54,738 nt of DNA from a virus, in IMG/VR virus record IMGVR_UViG_3300027719_000273, positions 1 to 54,738 of that record; one strand, given 5' to 3'. The translations under genes were made by a program, and so were the position numbers. The notes under the pieces are model-generated. The model was not told the origin of the DNA. It saw only the letters and a list, made by a program, of their open reading frames with translations, and did not search any database. How positions within the stretch are numbered: position 1 is the stretch's first letter; each line of letters begins with the position of its first letter. Shown here piece by piece: positions 14,657-22,708 of this stretch.

Positions 14657-16838
14657 TTACCAGCGCCCCCATTTCGTCGTTATTAGCTATTTCTGCCGCA
14701 TTACTTAGTTTTTCGAAAAGTATATTTATTACCCGCTGCGCGAAGCTTTCGCTATCTTCGCCAGGCTGTTGGTGAATTTCCAGCTTTCCTATAAGGTTCT
14801 GTATGTTTACCCCGCCTTTGCCTTCCAGGATCTTGTCGGTCTTGTCTGAGGGTATCACCTGACTGCCACCTGGTAGTATAGCAAGTTCGCCGCCGCGTTC
14901 GTTCATGTATGCTGGACCACCTTGCCAGTTCTTTGTACCTTTCGCCAGGTACGGAATTTCTTTTATGTTGAAAGTGAACTGTTTACCACCTATAAGGGGT
15001 ACCCATTTCGGTATCTTTATGTCCATACCGTTAAGGCCTTCTATTAGTGTGTTAACAGCTTTTATTAAGAAGTTTACAGGGGCTTTTATGATTGATACCA
15101 GGCCCTTAAAAACAGCTGCTATACCCAGCCCTACTCCTTTAAAAGCGTCTTTAATCCATACAACGGCAGTACTTAACAACGCCTTTACTTTGTCCCAGTT
15201 TTTATATATAACATAGGCTACCATACCAAAAGGCCCAGATATTACAGCCAGTGCAAGCAGGCCCCATTTTTTTATAAAGCCTAATAGACTATTAAAGACG
15301 TTTATAGCGGTGGTTTTTATTCCGGTCCACAAATTTACAAAAAAGGTACCTACTACTTGGGCGCCACTCTTAAACACAGCTACTACAGTGTCCCAGTTCT
15401 TTACCAGCAGTATTATTAAGCCTATCAGTAAACCTACCCCTGTAATAATAAGTCCTACAGGGTTCATATTCATTATGACATTAAGTGCCGCCTGTGCCAT
15501 TGCCCAGCCTTTCGTAGCCAGCGTTACAGCTTTCGTATACAGTAGCGCGGTCGCCCCTATACCCAGATACACGCCCCAGGCTGCCGCTATGCCCAGTATT
15601 AAAGGACCTATCCAGCCCGAGTTTTCAGTAAACCAGCCAGATATTTTTAGTACCCAGTCAGCGACCAGGGAAAGTCCACTTATTAACAGTGGGATACCTG
15701 TACCTGTAAGCCAGTTAAATACTGGCGGTATGCTTGTCTTAAGCCACGTTACAGCCGCAAAGAATGCCCCTACCAGCTTGTCTATAAATGGCTTGTTACT
15801 TGTGTATACCTGGCTGAATTTCTGCCGTATAAGTGATACCAGGCCTGTTATATATGTACGGACCTTATTAAACGCAGCCCCGGCCATTGACACAGCCTTT
15901 ACTGCTTCCTTCCCCCACTTTCCCAGGGTTCCGTTATCGTTCAACTTTTGCGTGAAGTCCATTACCTTCTGTAGTTGGCCTTTAAGCGCTTCAAATACTG
16001 GCGCGCCCAGTGTCCGGCCCATGCTGCCCATGAAGTCCTTAAGATTCGATAGCATACCTTTCCAGGTCTTAGCCTGCATTGCCATACCGCCCTTGAAACG
16101 CTTTTCCATAAGCGTAAACAGTACAGCGTTAAAGGCCTTCTGGTCTGTTATCTGGCCCTTATTATTTGTTACTGTTACCTTCATGACTTTGGCCTGGTCT
16201 TCTATCATTTTCTTAGTTATACCGAATTCCTTAAGCCGTTCCAGTTCTCCGGTCTGGGCGTCCGCGACGGCTTCTACAGCCTGCATTAAGTCCTTTCTCA
16301 TTACCGCCGCCATATCCCCGACTATGCCCATGGTCTTCTGTGCGTTGATACCGTAGGCAGACATTCGGGTAGTCGCTTCTACTATCTGAGGTATTTCAAA
16401 AGGTGTCTGCGCTGCAAATTTTGTAGCCCATGCCAGCATTTCTACTGCCTTTTTTTCATTTTTTAAGACGACGGTAAGCGTGTTTTTATAGGTTTCCATG
16501 TCCGCGTTAGAATCTATCAGCCAGTTTTTAGCCTTATATAGCCCGAAGGCCGCGGCTGCTGCTTGTATGCCCCTGGTTACTAAACTAAATGAAGTAGTCA
16601 GTTTGCCATTTGCGTTTATCCAAGTTCTAGTCATTGCTGAAGCTTTATTGCCGGACGCCACATACCGGCCTTGAGCGTCACGAAGTCGGCCCATACTGTC
16701 TGTATATGTTTTTACGCTGCGGTTAGTACTGTCTACATTCTTCTTAAAATCACGGGTGCTATTTATTATTTTGCTAATGGTACCTTTAAACTGGTCTTTA
16801 AGAGTCATTCTAGCCCCCATTTGAAAGGTACGTGCCAT
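14649..16838 (-). CDS. Tail tape measure protein
   Basis: A 729-residue protein with the features of tape measures: a basic helical N-terminus (GARMTLKDQFKGTISKI), a phage-related tape-measure core with GYAMEKEAE-like conserved segments (TQTPFEIPQIVEATTRMSAYG-like, near residue 140-160), and several hydrophobic helices between about 370 and 580 that may cross the host membrane during DNA injection. Length is set by the tail; 729 residues fits a tail of roughly 100 nm by the usual 1.5 angstrom per residue rule. AAAGGGGGT lies ten bases upstream of the ATG at 16838. It follows the frameshifted chaperone, as in other contractile phages. Confidence 0.9.
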   Translation of the reverse strand: MARTFQMGARMTLKDQFKGTISKIINSTRDFKKNVDSTNRSVKTYTDSMGRLRDAQGRYVASGNKASAMTRTWINANGKLTTSFSLVTRGIQAAAAAFGLYKAKNWLIDSNADMETYKNTLTVVLKNEKKAVEMLAWATKFAAQTPFEIPQIVEATTRMSAYGINAQKTMGIVGDMAAVMRKDLMQAVEAVADAQTGELERLKEFGITKKMIEDQAKVMKVTVTNNKGQITDQKAFNAVLFTLMEKRFKGGMAMQAKTWKGMLSNLKDFMGSMGRTLGAPVFEALKGQLQKVMDFTQKLNDNGTLGKWGKEAVKAVSMAGAAFNKVRTYITGLVSLIRQKFSQVYTSNKPFIDKLVGAFFAAVTWLKTSIPPVFNWLTGTGIPLLISGLSLVADWVLKISGWFTENSGWIGPLILGIAAAWGVYLGIGATALLYTKAVTLATKGWAMAQAALNVIMNMNPVGLIITGVGLLIGLIILLVKNWDTVVAVFKSGAQVVGTFFVNLWTGIKTTAINVFNSLLGFIKKWGLLALAVISGPFGMVAYVIYKNWDKVKALLSTAVVWIKDAFKGVGLGIAAVFKGLVSIIKAPVNFLIKAVNTLIEGLNGMDIKIPKWVPLIGGKQFTFNIKEIPYLAKGTKNWQGGPAYMNERGGELAILPGGSQVIPSDKTDKILEGKGGVNIQNLIGKLEIHQQPGEDSESFAQRVINILFEKLSNAAEIANNDEMGALVNG

Positions 16839-16840
16839 GT

Positions 16841-17493
16841 TTATCTTTTACCCCCTTTCGTTGCTGGTTTTTTCGCCAGCTTCTTATTTTCCTTTTCCCT
16901 TTGTTTTATTGCTTTGTCAGTAGCTGCATATATGAAAAGCTTTTCACGGTGTGATCTATTGTACACGTCCCCAGGGAATACATGATATTCATTCCAGATA
17001 TACGTTAGTATTGAAGCTTCCGGGTCCGTGTCTATTAGTTTTTTATGTTTTCTGCTTCTTCTTCCGCTGATTTGTCAGTAAAGCCGCAAACTTCCTGTAT
17101 GTCCATGGCTGCGTTGTATATCTCACCGATACTCATAAGCTTTGTTACTGCCTGATCCGCTGTGACTACTCCCAGCTTTTCCAGCAGCGCCTTGTTCGCA
17201 AAAGTAAAGTTACTTCTAGCGTCGGCCTGCTTGCTTTCCTTGTCTACAGCGGCGACTACCAGTTGTACCATAAGCTTATCGTCGTCCAGTTCTGATACCT
17301 GGGCGCCCCTGGTTCCCTTCGGGTCCGGTACCATACGCATACAGTCGTGTTTTATGGTCTTGTATTCCTTCGCGTCGATTTCACAAAAGGGTACGTTCCC
17401 CAGCTTTTCAGCTGTAAATTCACCTCTGCCCAGCGCTGTAAGTTCTTCTTGGTCCTTGCCCAATATGGCTTCCAATGTTAAAAATGTCTTCAT
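16841..17493 (-). CDS. Tail assembly chaperone, -1 frameshift fusion product (XkdN-N')
   Basis: The chaperone frame ends at a TAA directly after a canonical slippery heptamer, A AAA AAC (plus-strand GTTTTTT at 17038-17044), placed in the right phase for -1 slippage. The -1 frame then stays open for about 65 codons, through KLIDTDPEASILTYIWNEY and a lysine-rich tail, to a TAA at 16841-16843, two bases before the tape measure. The product is about 217 residues. This gpG/gpGT-type arrangement is conserved in tailed phages, where the extended form binds the tape measure and the short form is made in excess. The purine-rich sequence before the heptamer may help, as in other cases. Confidence 0.78.
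17035..17493 (-). CDS. Tail assembly chaperone (XkdN-like, zero-frame product)
   Basis: A 152-residue protein, MKTFLTLEAILGKDQEEL and onward, with the length and position of the XkdN-like phage tail assembly chaperone: acidic, helical, lying between the tail tube and tape-measure genes. It would coat or help fold the tape measure and aid tube polymerisation. The gene ends ENIKN at a slippery heptamer with a TAA following immediately; see the frameshift fusion. GGGGGT lies upstream of the ATG. Confidence 0.82.
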   Translation of the reverse strand: MKTFLTLEAILGKDQEELTALGRGEFTAEKLGNVPFCEIDAKEYKTIKHDCMRMVPDPKGTRGAQVSELDDDKLMVQLVVAAVDKESKQADARSNFTFANKALLEKLGVVTADQAVTKLMSIGEIYNAAMDIQEVCGFTDKSAEEEAENIKN

Positions 17494-17536
17494 AAAAAAT
17501 TTACCCCCAATAGTGTTATTTTCTGATAGAGGAAAA

Positions 17537-17562
17537 AAGGGCAGGCCCGAAAGCCTACCCTT
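17537..17562 (-). terminator. Terminator after the tail tube gene
   Basis: AAGGGCAGGC (17537-17546) pairs with GCCTACCCTT (17553-17562) with one mismatch; on the minus strand it is followed by TTTTTT. An intrinsic terminator in the 77-bp gap after the tube gene, which can cut tube/sheath mRNA levels off from the less abundant tape measure and baseplate products. Confidence 0.7.
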
Positions 17563-17570
17563 ATATACCT

Positions 17571-17999
17571 TTAGTCGATATAATCCGTATAACGGAAGTC
17601 GTCAGCAGTAAAGTCCAGTTCTACTTCTGCGGTTTCTCCTAGCGCCCATTTTATTATGTCGTTGCCATCGAAGCTTAAGCCCAGGATAAGTACAGCTTCA
17701 TTTCCCTTTGCGTCAGGGTCCGCAAGTTTACCCATATAATTAAATTTAGCCGTAGGATTTTCGCCTATTTTCTTCTGCAAGCGACTGTCTTTCTTATTCA
17801 ATCTCATGCTACCCGAAAGACTGCCACCAATTACCTTATGAACATTGTAAAATTTCCCAGGCACTTTTATTTCTGCTTTTTCGAATTCTGCAGAAAATTC
17901 AAATTCCTGGGTTTCCTGCATATGCTGACCGTTTTCATCATACAGATACCCGTACAGCCCGTTTATGACTTCGTTTGCGTTGTATGTTACGTTATCCAC
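17571..17999 (-). CDS. Tail tube protein (XkdM-like)
   Basis: A 142-residue protein fitting XkdM, the tube of contractile PBSX-type tails: an N-terminal ANEVINGLYGYLY segment, a beta-rich core (GKFYNVHKVIGGSLSGSMRL) and an acidic C-terminus (AEVELDFTADDFRY). It forms the hexameric rings inside the sheath. The start is GTG at 17999, with AAGGGGGC about nine bases upstream. The gene is followed by an intrinsic terminator. Confidence 0.88.
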   Translation of the reverse strand: MDNVTYNANEVINGLYGYLYDENGQHMQETQEFEFSAEFEKAEIKVPGKFYNVHKVIGGSLSGSMRLNKKDSRLQKKIGENPTAKFNYMGKLADPDAKGNEAVLILGLSFDGNDIIKWALGETAEVELDFTADDFRYTDYID

Positions 18000-18016
18000 T
18001 TGTTAAGCCCCCTTCC

Positions 18017-19420
18017 CTAAAAGTTTACGCCGATTTTCTGGTAGATACGTTCCATACTGTCCACGGGTGTAATATCCGCGAAGAAGTAGGCTTCGTCTAT
18101 CTTCGGCGTAAAAATAGCGTCCTTACCATGCCAGTCCGGATCCGGTCTATAGAAAAAGCCCAGCTTTATGATTTCCAGGGCTGCCAATGGCCCCAGGTAT
18201 TCCTTTTCCACTATGGACGCGTATATTTCGCGGGCTTCTTGGGTATTACTCTTGTCCCTCTTGTACGCGTCGCCGAAAGCTTCCAGGTCCTTACTGGTAT
18301 AGTCCAAGGCGTTACTTATTCTTATCTTCCCGAATTCGGCCGTTTCGCCTTCTAATACAGGGGTAGTCAATGTATTTACACCTTCGTCGATAAGGATATT
18401 ATCGCCGACCTGGACGAATACCAAGGTACCCGCTTCTTTGCAGGCGATACGCTGGGACGGTTTCAGTTTCTTGTTTATAGCCGTATACGGTACAGGTTCG
18501 TCCGTAAGGGTCCTGTTTAAGCCGACAGCTGCTACCCTGGCCGCTATGAAAAGGGCCATTTCCGCAGCTGTGTATCCGTCGCAGCCGTTCCCGACATTGA
18601 CTACGCCGCGATAGTTGACCGCCTTACTTTTCGTATTGGCAGCAGTACCGCCGTCGTTATCCCAAGCGCCGCCCCCGCCACGTACGAAGGTTACGTAGAA
18701 GCCTTCGCCCCTTACCCTTTTTACAAAGGTTTCAGCCGTCGTAAGTATGGTTTCGTCGGTTACAGCGTCCAGCGTAAAGCTGTTCGCGGTTCCATCCGCT
18801 TCCAGGGAGTCCAGGAAGGCCGCGTATTCTGTAGCAGTCGATACGTCGCCGTTATTGCCGCCCGCGAAGTCTGTCCCTGCCGTTACAGCTGGAAGGTTTG
18901 CGCCCTTCGCCGATACTCTTACGTAGTCGGAAGCGTTAAGCTTTGCTTCCAGGCCTGACAGAGTAGTATCTTCGACTTCGACCAGGATTACCCCGGCTTC
19001 TATGATCTGGACTATAGTACCTACGGTTCCAGCCTTTACTACTGCCTTGAAAGCCCTTGCCGACTTATACAGCGTTTGTAATGTCAGTGACATAGCAGCG
19101 CCCGCGTCGTTAAGTATGCAGCTGCCTTTCGCGCCTGCTGCTGTTACCATACGATAGCCCAAAACCTTGTACGGGTTCCCTTTGTATGCATGTTTATAGA
19201 CTTTCCCGGCGGTAAGTGCGGTTTTATCCGCATTATAAAGGGCCTTGAATTCGTTAGACTGTACACTTACAGTCAGTTCGTTTTCCGGCCCCCAGTCGCT
19301 TGTAAAGCTGTAAGCAGCTATACCCCTTTCGCCCCTGGTAATAGTACTTATTACCGACTTAATAAGGGTATAGACGCCGCTTAATACCTTGCTTATACCT
19401 TCAATGTATGTTCCGGCCAT
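18017..19420 (-). CDS. Tail sheath protein (XkdK-like)
   Basis: A 467-residue contractile sheath protein of the phage_sheath_1 family. The N-terminal segment PGVYTLIKSV-like (LSGVYTLIKSVISTITRG), the central domain containing AAEMALFIAARVAAVGLNRTLTD and the C-terminal domain with conserved PVDSMERIYQKIGV are characteristic. It makes the sheath rings that contract on attachment. Upstream AAGGGGGT. The neighbouring tube gene follows at 17 bases. Confidence 0.92.
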   Translation of the reverse strand: MAGTYIEGISKVLSGVYTLIKSVISTITRGERGIAAYSFTSDWGPENELTVSVQSNEFKALYNADKTALTAGKVYKHAYKGNPYKVLGYRMVTAAGAKGSCILNDAGAAMSLTLQTLYKSARAFKAVVKAGTVGTIVQIIEAGVILVEVEDTTLSGLEAKLNASDYVRVSAKGANLPAVTAGTDFAGGNNGDVSTATEYAAFLDSLEADGTANSFTLDAVTDETILTTAETFVKRVRGEGFYVTFVRGGGGAWDNDGGTAANTKSKAVNYRGVVNVGNGCDGYTAAEMALFIAARVAAVGLNRTLTDEPVPYTAINKKLKPSQRIACKEAGTLVFVQVGDNILIDEGVNTLTTPVLEGETAEFGKIRISNALDYTSKDLEAFGDAYKRDKSNTQEAREIYASIVEKEYLGPLAALEIIKLGFFYRPDPDWHGKDAIFTPKIDEAYFFADITPVDSMERIYQKIGVNF

Positions 19421-19423
19421 GGT

Positions 19424-19633
19424 TTACTTACCCCCTTCTTTCTGTATTGGCCTGGTTAAGAAGTCTTCGACCTTTTCCCTGGCCTGATCTATTGTTATAG
19501 GTTCTTCGACTGCATACAGCGCGCCCGCTATAACTTCGGGCGGCTGGTTGAAAAGCTTCTGCGCCTGGGCTATAAGTGTATCCTTCGGAAAGGTCGGCTT
19601 TTCGCCTGCGCCAGCTTGCTTTTTATTGATCAT
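19424..19633 (-). CDS. Hypothetical small protein upstream of tail sheath (69 aa)
   Basis: Not recognised. A 69-residue protein with helix-forming segments (DTLIAQAQKLFNQPPEVIAGAL and DQAREKVEDFLTRPI, shown here in shorter parts). Small proteins of unknown role at this place are frequent in Firmicutes myophages. AGGGGGT lies eight bases before its ATG, and it is followed by the sheath gene three bases on, so it is almost certainly translated with the tail cluster. Confidence 0.6.
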   Translation of the reverse strand: MINKKQAGAGEKPTFPKDTLIAQAQKLFNQPPEVIAGALYAVEEPITIDQAREKVEDFLTRPIQKEGGK

Positions 19634-19637
19634 AGAC

Positions 19638-20108
19638 TTATACCCCCTGTTCGTAGTCCGTTCTTACTGTGTTGATTATCTTTGTAGCATGTGGTACCGG
19701 GTCTGGCTGCTGCCTGTAATATGTTACTTCATACGACAGGGTAAAGCCGCCTTCTAGGTCCTGCCCCATAAATTCCAGCTGTACATTACGAAGCTTACGT
19801 ATAATGTCGCTGCCTTCCATTACGGGTATTACGCCGCAGCGTTCTTCCAGGTCAGTAAGCAGCTGATCCTGGTACGTAAGGGCATCTTCGACGCTGCTTA
19901 CGCATAGGCGCCCGTACTGCTGTACAGCCGTTACATATTCGTAGCGGCTTACATTTCTGGTCCTGGTCCGGCTGGGCGTTTCCCATATGATAACAGGCCG
20001 GGGTAATTTCGTCGGCGCTTCTTTAAGCTTCCAGGACGGTAGCCCAGCGACCGACTTTACCCAGGTCTGTATTGCGGTAAGTTCTTTGCCGTATGTCATT
20101 GTCGCCAT
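19638..20108 (-). CDS. Tail completion/neck protein (gp17/XkdJ position)
   Basis: A 156-residue protein with a WVKSVAGLPSW start, a conserved RYEYVTAVQQYGRLCVSSVE region and a beta-rich TLSYEVTYYRQQP part near the C-terminus. It resembles the tail completion (neck-to-tail) proteins placed before the sheath in contractile phages. The gene order, between the HK97-gp10-like protein and the sheath cluster, supports this. AGGGGGT lies upstream. Confidence 0.6.
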   Translation of the reverse strand: MATMTYGKELTAIQTWVKSVAGLPSWKLKEAPTKLPRPVIIWETPSRTRTRNVSRYEYVTAVQQYGRLCVSSVEDALTYQDQLLTDLEERCGVIPVMEGSDIIRKLRNVQLEFMGQDLEGGFTLSYEVTYYRQQPDPVPHATKIINTVRTDYEQGV

Positions 20109-20112
20109 ATCT

Positions 20113-20613
20113 CTACCCCCTAAATAGTTCCGCGTAAAGACGCCGGAATTCGAATTCTACAATTCTGTCAACGTCGCCAGCTTCCAGAGCTTGTATACCC
20201 TTTTCAAACATGTGCGCCCCTTCTATGATTTTACCTGTAAGGATCATTCCTTTATCGTACCCAGGCTGGTAGTGGAAGGTATCCCCCTGCCAGAAGCCAG
20301 GTACGAAGCGACCCCGTTCCTGCTGGTGTCCATCGTTTACGGCAGCTGCATAACTTACGGCGGTGCCATAAAATACGTAGCTTGTCTTCCCTACGGATAC
20401 CTTAAAAAGATTGTCTTTGTCGCCCATAGACATACTTCCTGCCAGGCGTGAAGTCTTCCTGGGCGTGTTGTCCTGGGTTACTTCCAGGCCCCGAAGGCCT
20501 ATACTGCGAAGTACGCGACCCTTCATTCTGTCGACGTCTTTAGCTTCCAGCTTTTCCAGCCATTTAAGCCACTGGTTCAGTTCCGGTATCTGTAGTCCGT
20601 CTTTGCTACTCAT
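20113..20613 (-). CDS. HK97 gp10-like tail-head joining protein (XkdI position)
   Basis: A 166-residue protein of the HK97-gp10/XkdI type: helix-rich N-terminus (LNQWLKWLEKLEAKDVDRM), a short conserved GLEVTQDNTPRKTSRLAGS segment, a beta region (KTSYVFYGTAVSYAAAVNDG) and an RFVPGFWQG motif. Proteins of this group cap the head-tail junction. Its start overlaps the stop of the gene upstream (ATGA). Confidence 0.78.
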   Translation of the reverse strand: MSSKDGLQIPELNQWLKWLEKLEAKDVDRMKGRVLRSIGLRGLEVTQDNTPRKTSRLAGSMSMGDKDNLFKVSVGKTSYVFYGTAVSYAAAVNDGHQQERGRFVPGFWQGDTFHYQPGYDKGMILTGKIIEGAHMFEKGIQALEAGDVDRIVEFEFRRLYAELFRG

Positions 20614-20993
20614 AGGAATTTTACGCCCCGGTCGGACTTCGTCACATTCGCCGCCTTGTATGCGTCCGCGTAAGGCTTAAGCATACCGTCGACTATCGCC
20701 CAGGGGTCCCGTGCTTTGTCCCTGACGAAAGCGCCTGCCGGGGCTGCTTCTGTGATATCCCCAGTGGTAGTGTTTACCTGGGCTGTGTCTGCTTTTGCGA
20801 ATAGCTGAAAGGCTAGTGATACAGCAGACTTAAGGCTTTTTCCGTCGTCCTTTGGTATAGCTGGAGGTATCCCGCCTATTTGCCCGAAGGCGTGGGCGTT
20901 TGCCTGTGCTAAAAACTGGGTAACGTCGTCCGCGTCCATATCTACGGCTTTCTTGTAGTACGTGGTCTTAAGTTCGTCTTCCGTTAAAAACAT
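20610..20993 (-). CDS. Head-tail connector protein (XkdH position)
   Basis: A 127-residue protein, mostly helical (VTQFLAQANAHAFGQIGG...SLKSAVSLAFQLFAKA), located between the capsid-proximal protein and the HK97-gp10-like protein, where connector adaptors lie. No recognisable motif ties it to one family. AAAGGGGGA lies upstream and the gene ends in ATGA overlap with the next. Confidence 0.55.
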   Translation of the reverse strand: MFLTEDELKTTYYKKAVDMDADDVTQFLAQANAHAFGQIGGIPPAIPKDDGKSLKSAVSLAFQLFAKADTAQVNTTTGDITEAAPAGAFVRDKARDPWAIVDGMLKPYADAYKAANVTKSDRGVKFL

Positions 20994-21007
20994 GACGTAA
21001 TCCCCCT

Positions 21008-21523
21008 TTACTTAAGTAATGACGCAGCCTTACCCTGTGCTATGACAGCTTCCACTATATCGGCCTTCTTAGCGTCGTACGCTATTTCTACGCCTACCTT
21101 TATGGCGGCATCGTAAAGTTCGTCCCTTTTGTACTGACCGTTAAGTGTTTTCCTGATTTTCGTCAGTTCTTCTTCGACCTGCTTTGCTGCTGCGTTCGGG
21201 TCCTGGTTTCCAGTGTTGTTACTTCCGTCGGTATTTTTTCCATCTTCCGTACCTGTCCCTGTACCCTCATTTGTACCCGTATCGTTCGCGTCATTGGCAT
21301 CTGTCTGCCTGCTGCCCTCTTCCGCGGGTAACTTATCCCCTGACGGGTTTGAATTGATTGTGGGCGATTTAAACGCATTTTCGGCGACGGTTTTTACTAT
21401 TTCCCGGGCGTAGCCGTCCGCAATAAGACTTTTTCCGCTGACTGCGTCGGTTTCTCTCTGTTCACCTACAGGGACGTCCTTACCGTTGTGAGTTACCCCT
21501 GTTTTGATTATTTCTAATAACAT
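21008..21523 (-). CDS. Head-tail joining protein with low-complexity linker and HeH/LEM-like end
   Basis: A 171-residue protein. An N-terminal beta-rich segment (KTGVTHNGKDVPVGEQ) is followed by a long Asn/Thr/Gly/Asp-rich linker (residues about 75-115) and a C-terminal helix-extended-loop-helix segment (YDAAIKVGVEIAYDAKKAD, then EAVIAQGK). HeH/LEM-like domains are frequent at the C-termini of head-tail joining proteins in Firmicutes phages. The linker is probably flexible and may place the C-terminal domain on the outside of the neck. Confidence 0.6.
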   Translation of the reverse strand: MLLEIIKTGVTHNGKDVPVGEQRETDAVSGKSLIADGYAREIVKTVAENAFKSPTINSNPSGDKLPAEEGSRQTDANDANDTGTNEGTGTGTEDGKNTDGSNNTGNQDPNAAAKQVEEELTKIRKTLNGQYKRDELYDAAIKVGVEIAYDAKKADIVEAVIAQGKAASLLK

Positions 21524-21550
21524 ACATTTACCCCCAATTCGTTCTTATTG

Positions 21551-21581
21551 GAAATAGGAATAAAAAGGGACGCCTACTGCA
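21551..21581 (-). terminator. Terminator behind the capsid gene
   Basis: On the minus strand GGGGTGC-AGTAG-GCGTCCC can pair with two G-U pairs, followed by TTTTTATT. It lies in the gap after the capsid gene and would end capsid-only transcripts. Confidence 0.55.
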
Positions 21582-21605
21582 CCCCGTTATCCTATATAAG
21601 CCGCC

Positions 21606-21630
21606 CGACTGTACTAGCTTAGTACAGTCG
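21606..21630 (-). terminator. Perfect hairpin across the capsid stop codon
   Basis: CGACTGTACTA (21606-21616) and TAGTACAGTCG (21620-21630) form an 11-bp stem with a 3-base loop that includes the capsid stop codon. There is no T-run directly after it, so it may protect the capsid mRNA 3' end; a separate terminator follows about 25 bases later. Confidence 0.6.
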
Positions 21631-22630
21631 CTATTTTGATAAGGTCCGGTTCCATAACCTTCGGGAAGGAAGCCGCTACGACTTCTATTACCTGTCTGTA
21701 TGGTCTTTCCATTTGGAAAGTCCTGCCGAATATACCAGGTTCCATGTTGTTTTCAACGGTAGGACCGAGAAGCTGGCTGCCGATTGCGCCGCCTTCTTTG
21801 AGGAAGACACCGACCTTTTCGGAAAGCAGTCGCTGGGATACCCTAACGCCGCCATTGTCTACGTCCCTGTATGTTACCTGGGCGTCGAAGGCTTCCATAG
21901 GCGGCAGTTTTCTACCCCTTAAGAAGGTGTTAAGTTCGTCTATGGTTATAAGCGCCTTCGTAGCATTGTCGCCCTTTATAGCGGCAATTACGCCTGGGTC
22001 GGAAAGTACTTCGTAGATTACAGTAAGGGACGTTACGAATACTTCCGGCATTTCCCCATTAAGAGCTACATAGGCCTGTACCCAGCCCTGGTAGTCTGAC
22101 AGTATAGTAGCGTTGTTCTGGTCCCATTTAACCAGCGGTGCTACCTTATTGCCTGCGGGTATCCCGAAGTCTACGCCCAGTATGATACCGCCTTTATTGT
22201 AAACCAGTTGTCCGGTACCCAGTGCCTGCCAACGAAGCCACTCCATCCTGGCGTCGACATTCTGTTTTATCCTTGCGGACTTGTTCAACAGCTGCTTTTC
22301 AGCTATCTTCCTCTTACCGTCGTTTCCTTTGTCAGACAATGCCGCCAGTTCCTTCTTTGTAACGATGTGGGACTGACCTATGTCTGTGATTTCCCCGGAT
22401 ACCCTTCTCATTGGGTCCCCGTCAGTAAGTGGAAGTTCTGCGCCCCTGTCCACTATGTCGGCCATATCTGCCTGCCTGGACAGTACAGTTTCATGGAAGT
22501 CTATATCGTAGGTCGTGTCTATAGGCAGAAAGCGCTGTCCTATATACTTCGTGTCTACTGGTACTTCATTGATAATTTCTGTAAACAACGGATTCGCGAA
22601 TAATTCGCTAAACTGATCTAATCCTGCCAT
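21614..22630 (-). CDS. Major capsid protein (phage lambda gpE-like family)
   Basis: A 338-residue major capsid protein of the gpE type (HK97 fold). Recognisable regions are an N-terminal EIINEVPVDTKYIGQRFLP segment, GEITDIGQSHIVTKKEL, a helix with RIKQNVDARMEWLRWQAL, and the P-domain end TFQMERPYRQVIEVVAA. It follows a decoration gene and scaffold, the order seen in gpE/gpD phages. AAGGGGGT is nine bases upstream of ATG. The gene is bracketed by terminators before (22669-22685) and after (21551-21581), so its expression level is probably set separately. Confidence 0.9.
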   Translation of the reverse strand: MAGLDQFSELFANPLFTEIINEVPVDTKYIGQRFLPIDTTYDIDFHETVLSRQADMADIVDRGAELPLTDGDPMRRVSGEITDIGQSHIVTKKELAALSDKGNDGKRKIAEKQLLNKSARIKQNVDARMEWLRWQALGTGQLVYNKGGIILGVDFGIPAGNKVAPLVKWDQNNATILSDYQGWVQAYVALNGEMPEVFVTSLTVIYEVLSDPGVIAAIKGDNATKALITIDELNTFLRGRKLPPMEAFDAQVTYRDVDNGGVRVSQRLLSEKVGVFLKEGGAIGSQLLGPTVENNMEPGIFGRTFQMERPYRQVIEVVAASFPKVMEPDLIKIATVLS

Positions 22631-22668
22631 GTTGTTTATACCCCCTTATTATTTTTGTGCATAAAAAT

Positions 22669-22685
22669 GACGCTTAGAAAGCGTC
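22669..22685 (-). terminator. Terminator between decoration and capsid genes
   Basis: GACGCTT...AAGCGTC forms a 7-bp stem with a 3-base loop, followed on the minus strand by ATTTTTAT. Short but typical, in the 78-bp gap between two structural genes. Confidence 0.55.
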
Positions 22686-22708
22686 TTTAGATAATTTGCA
22701 GCGCGAAT

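Noticed and set aside
15310-16356. A 348-codon plus-strand frame inside the tape-measure gene
   Set aside because: Antisense shadow of a helical low-complexity gene with biased codons; no start signal or protein features.
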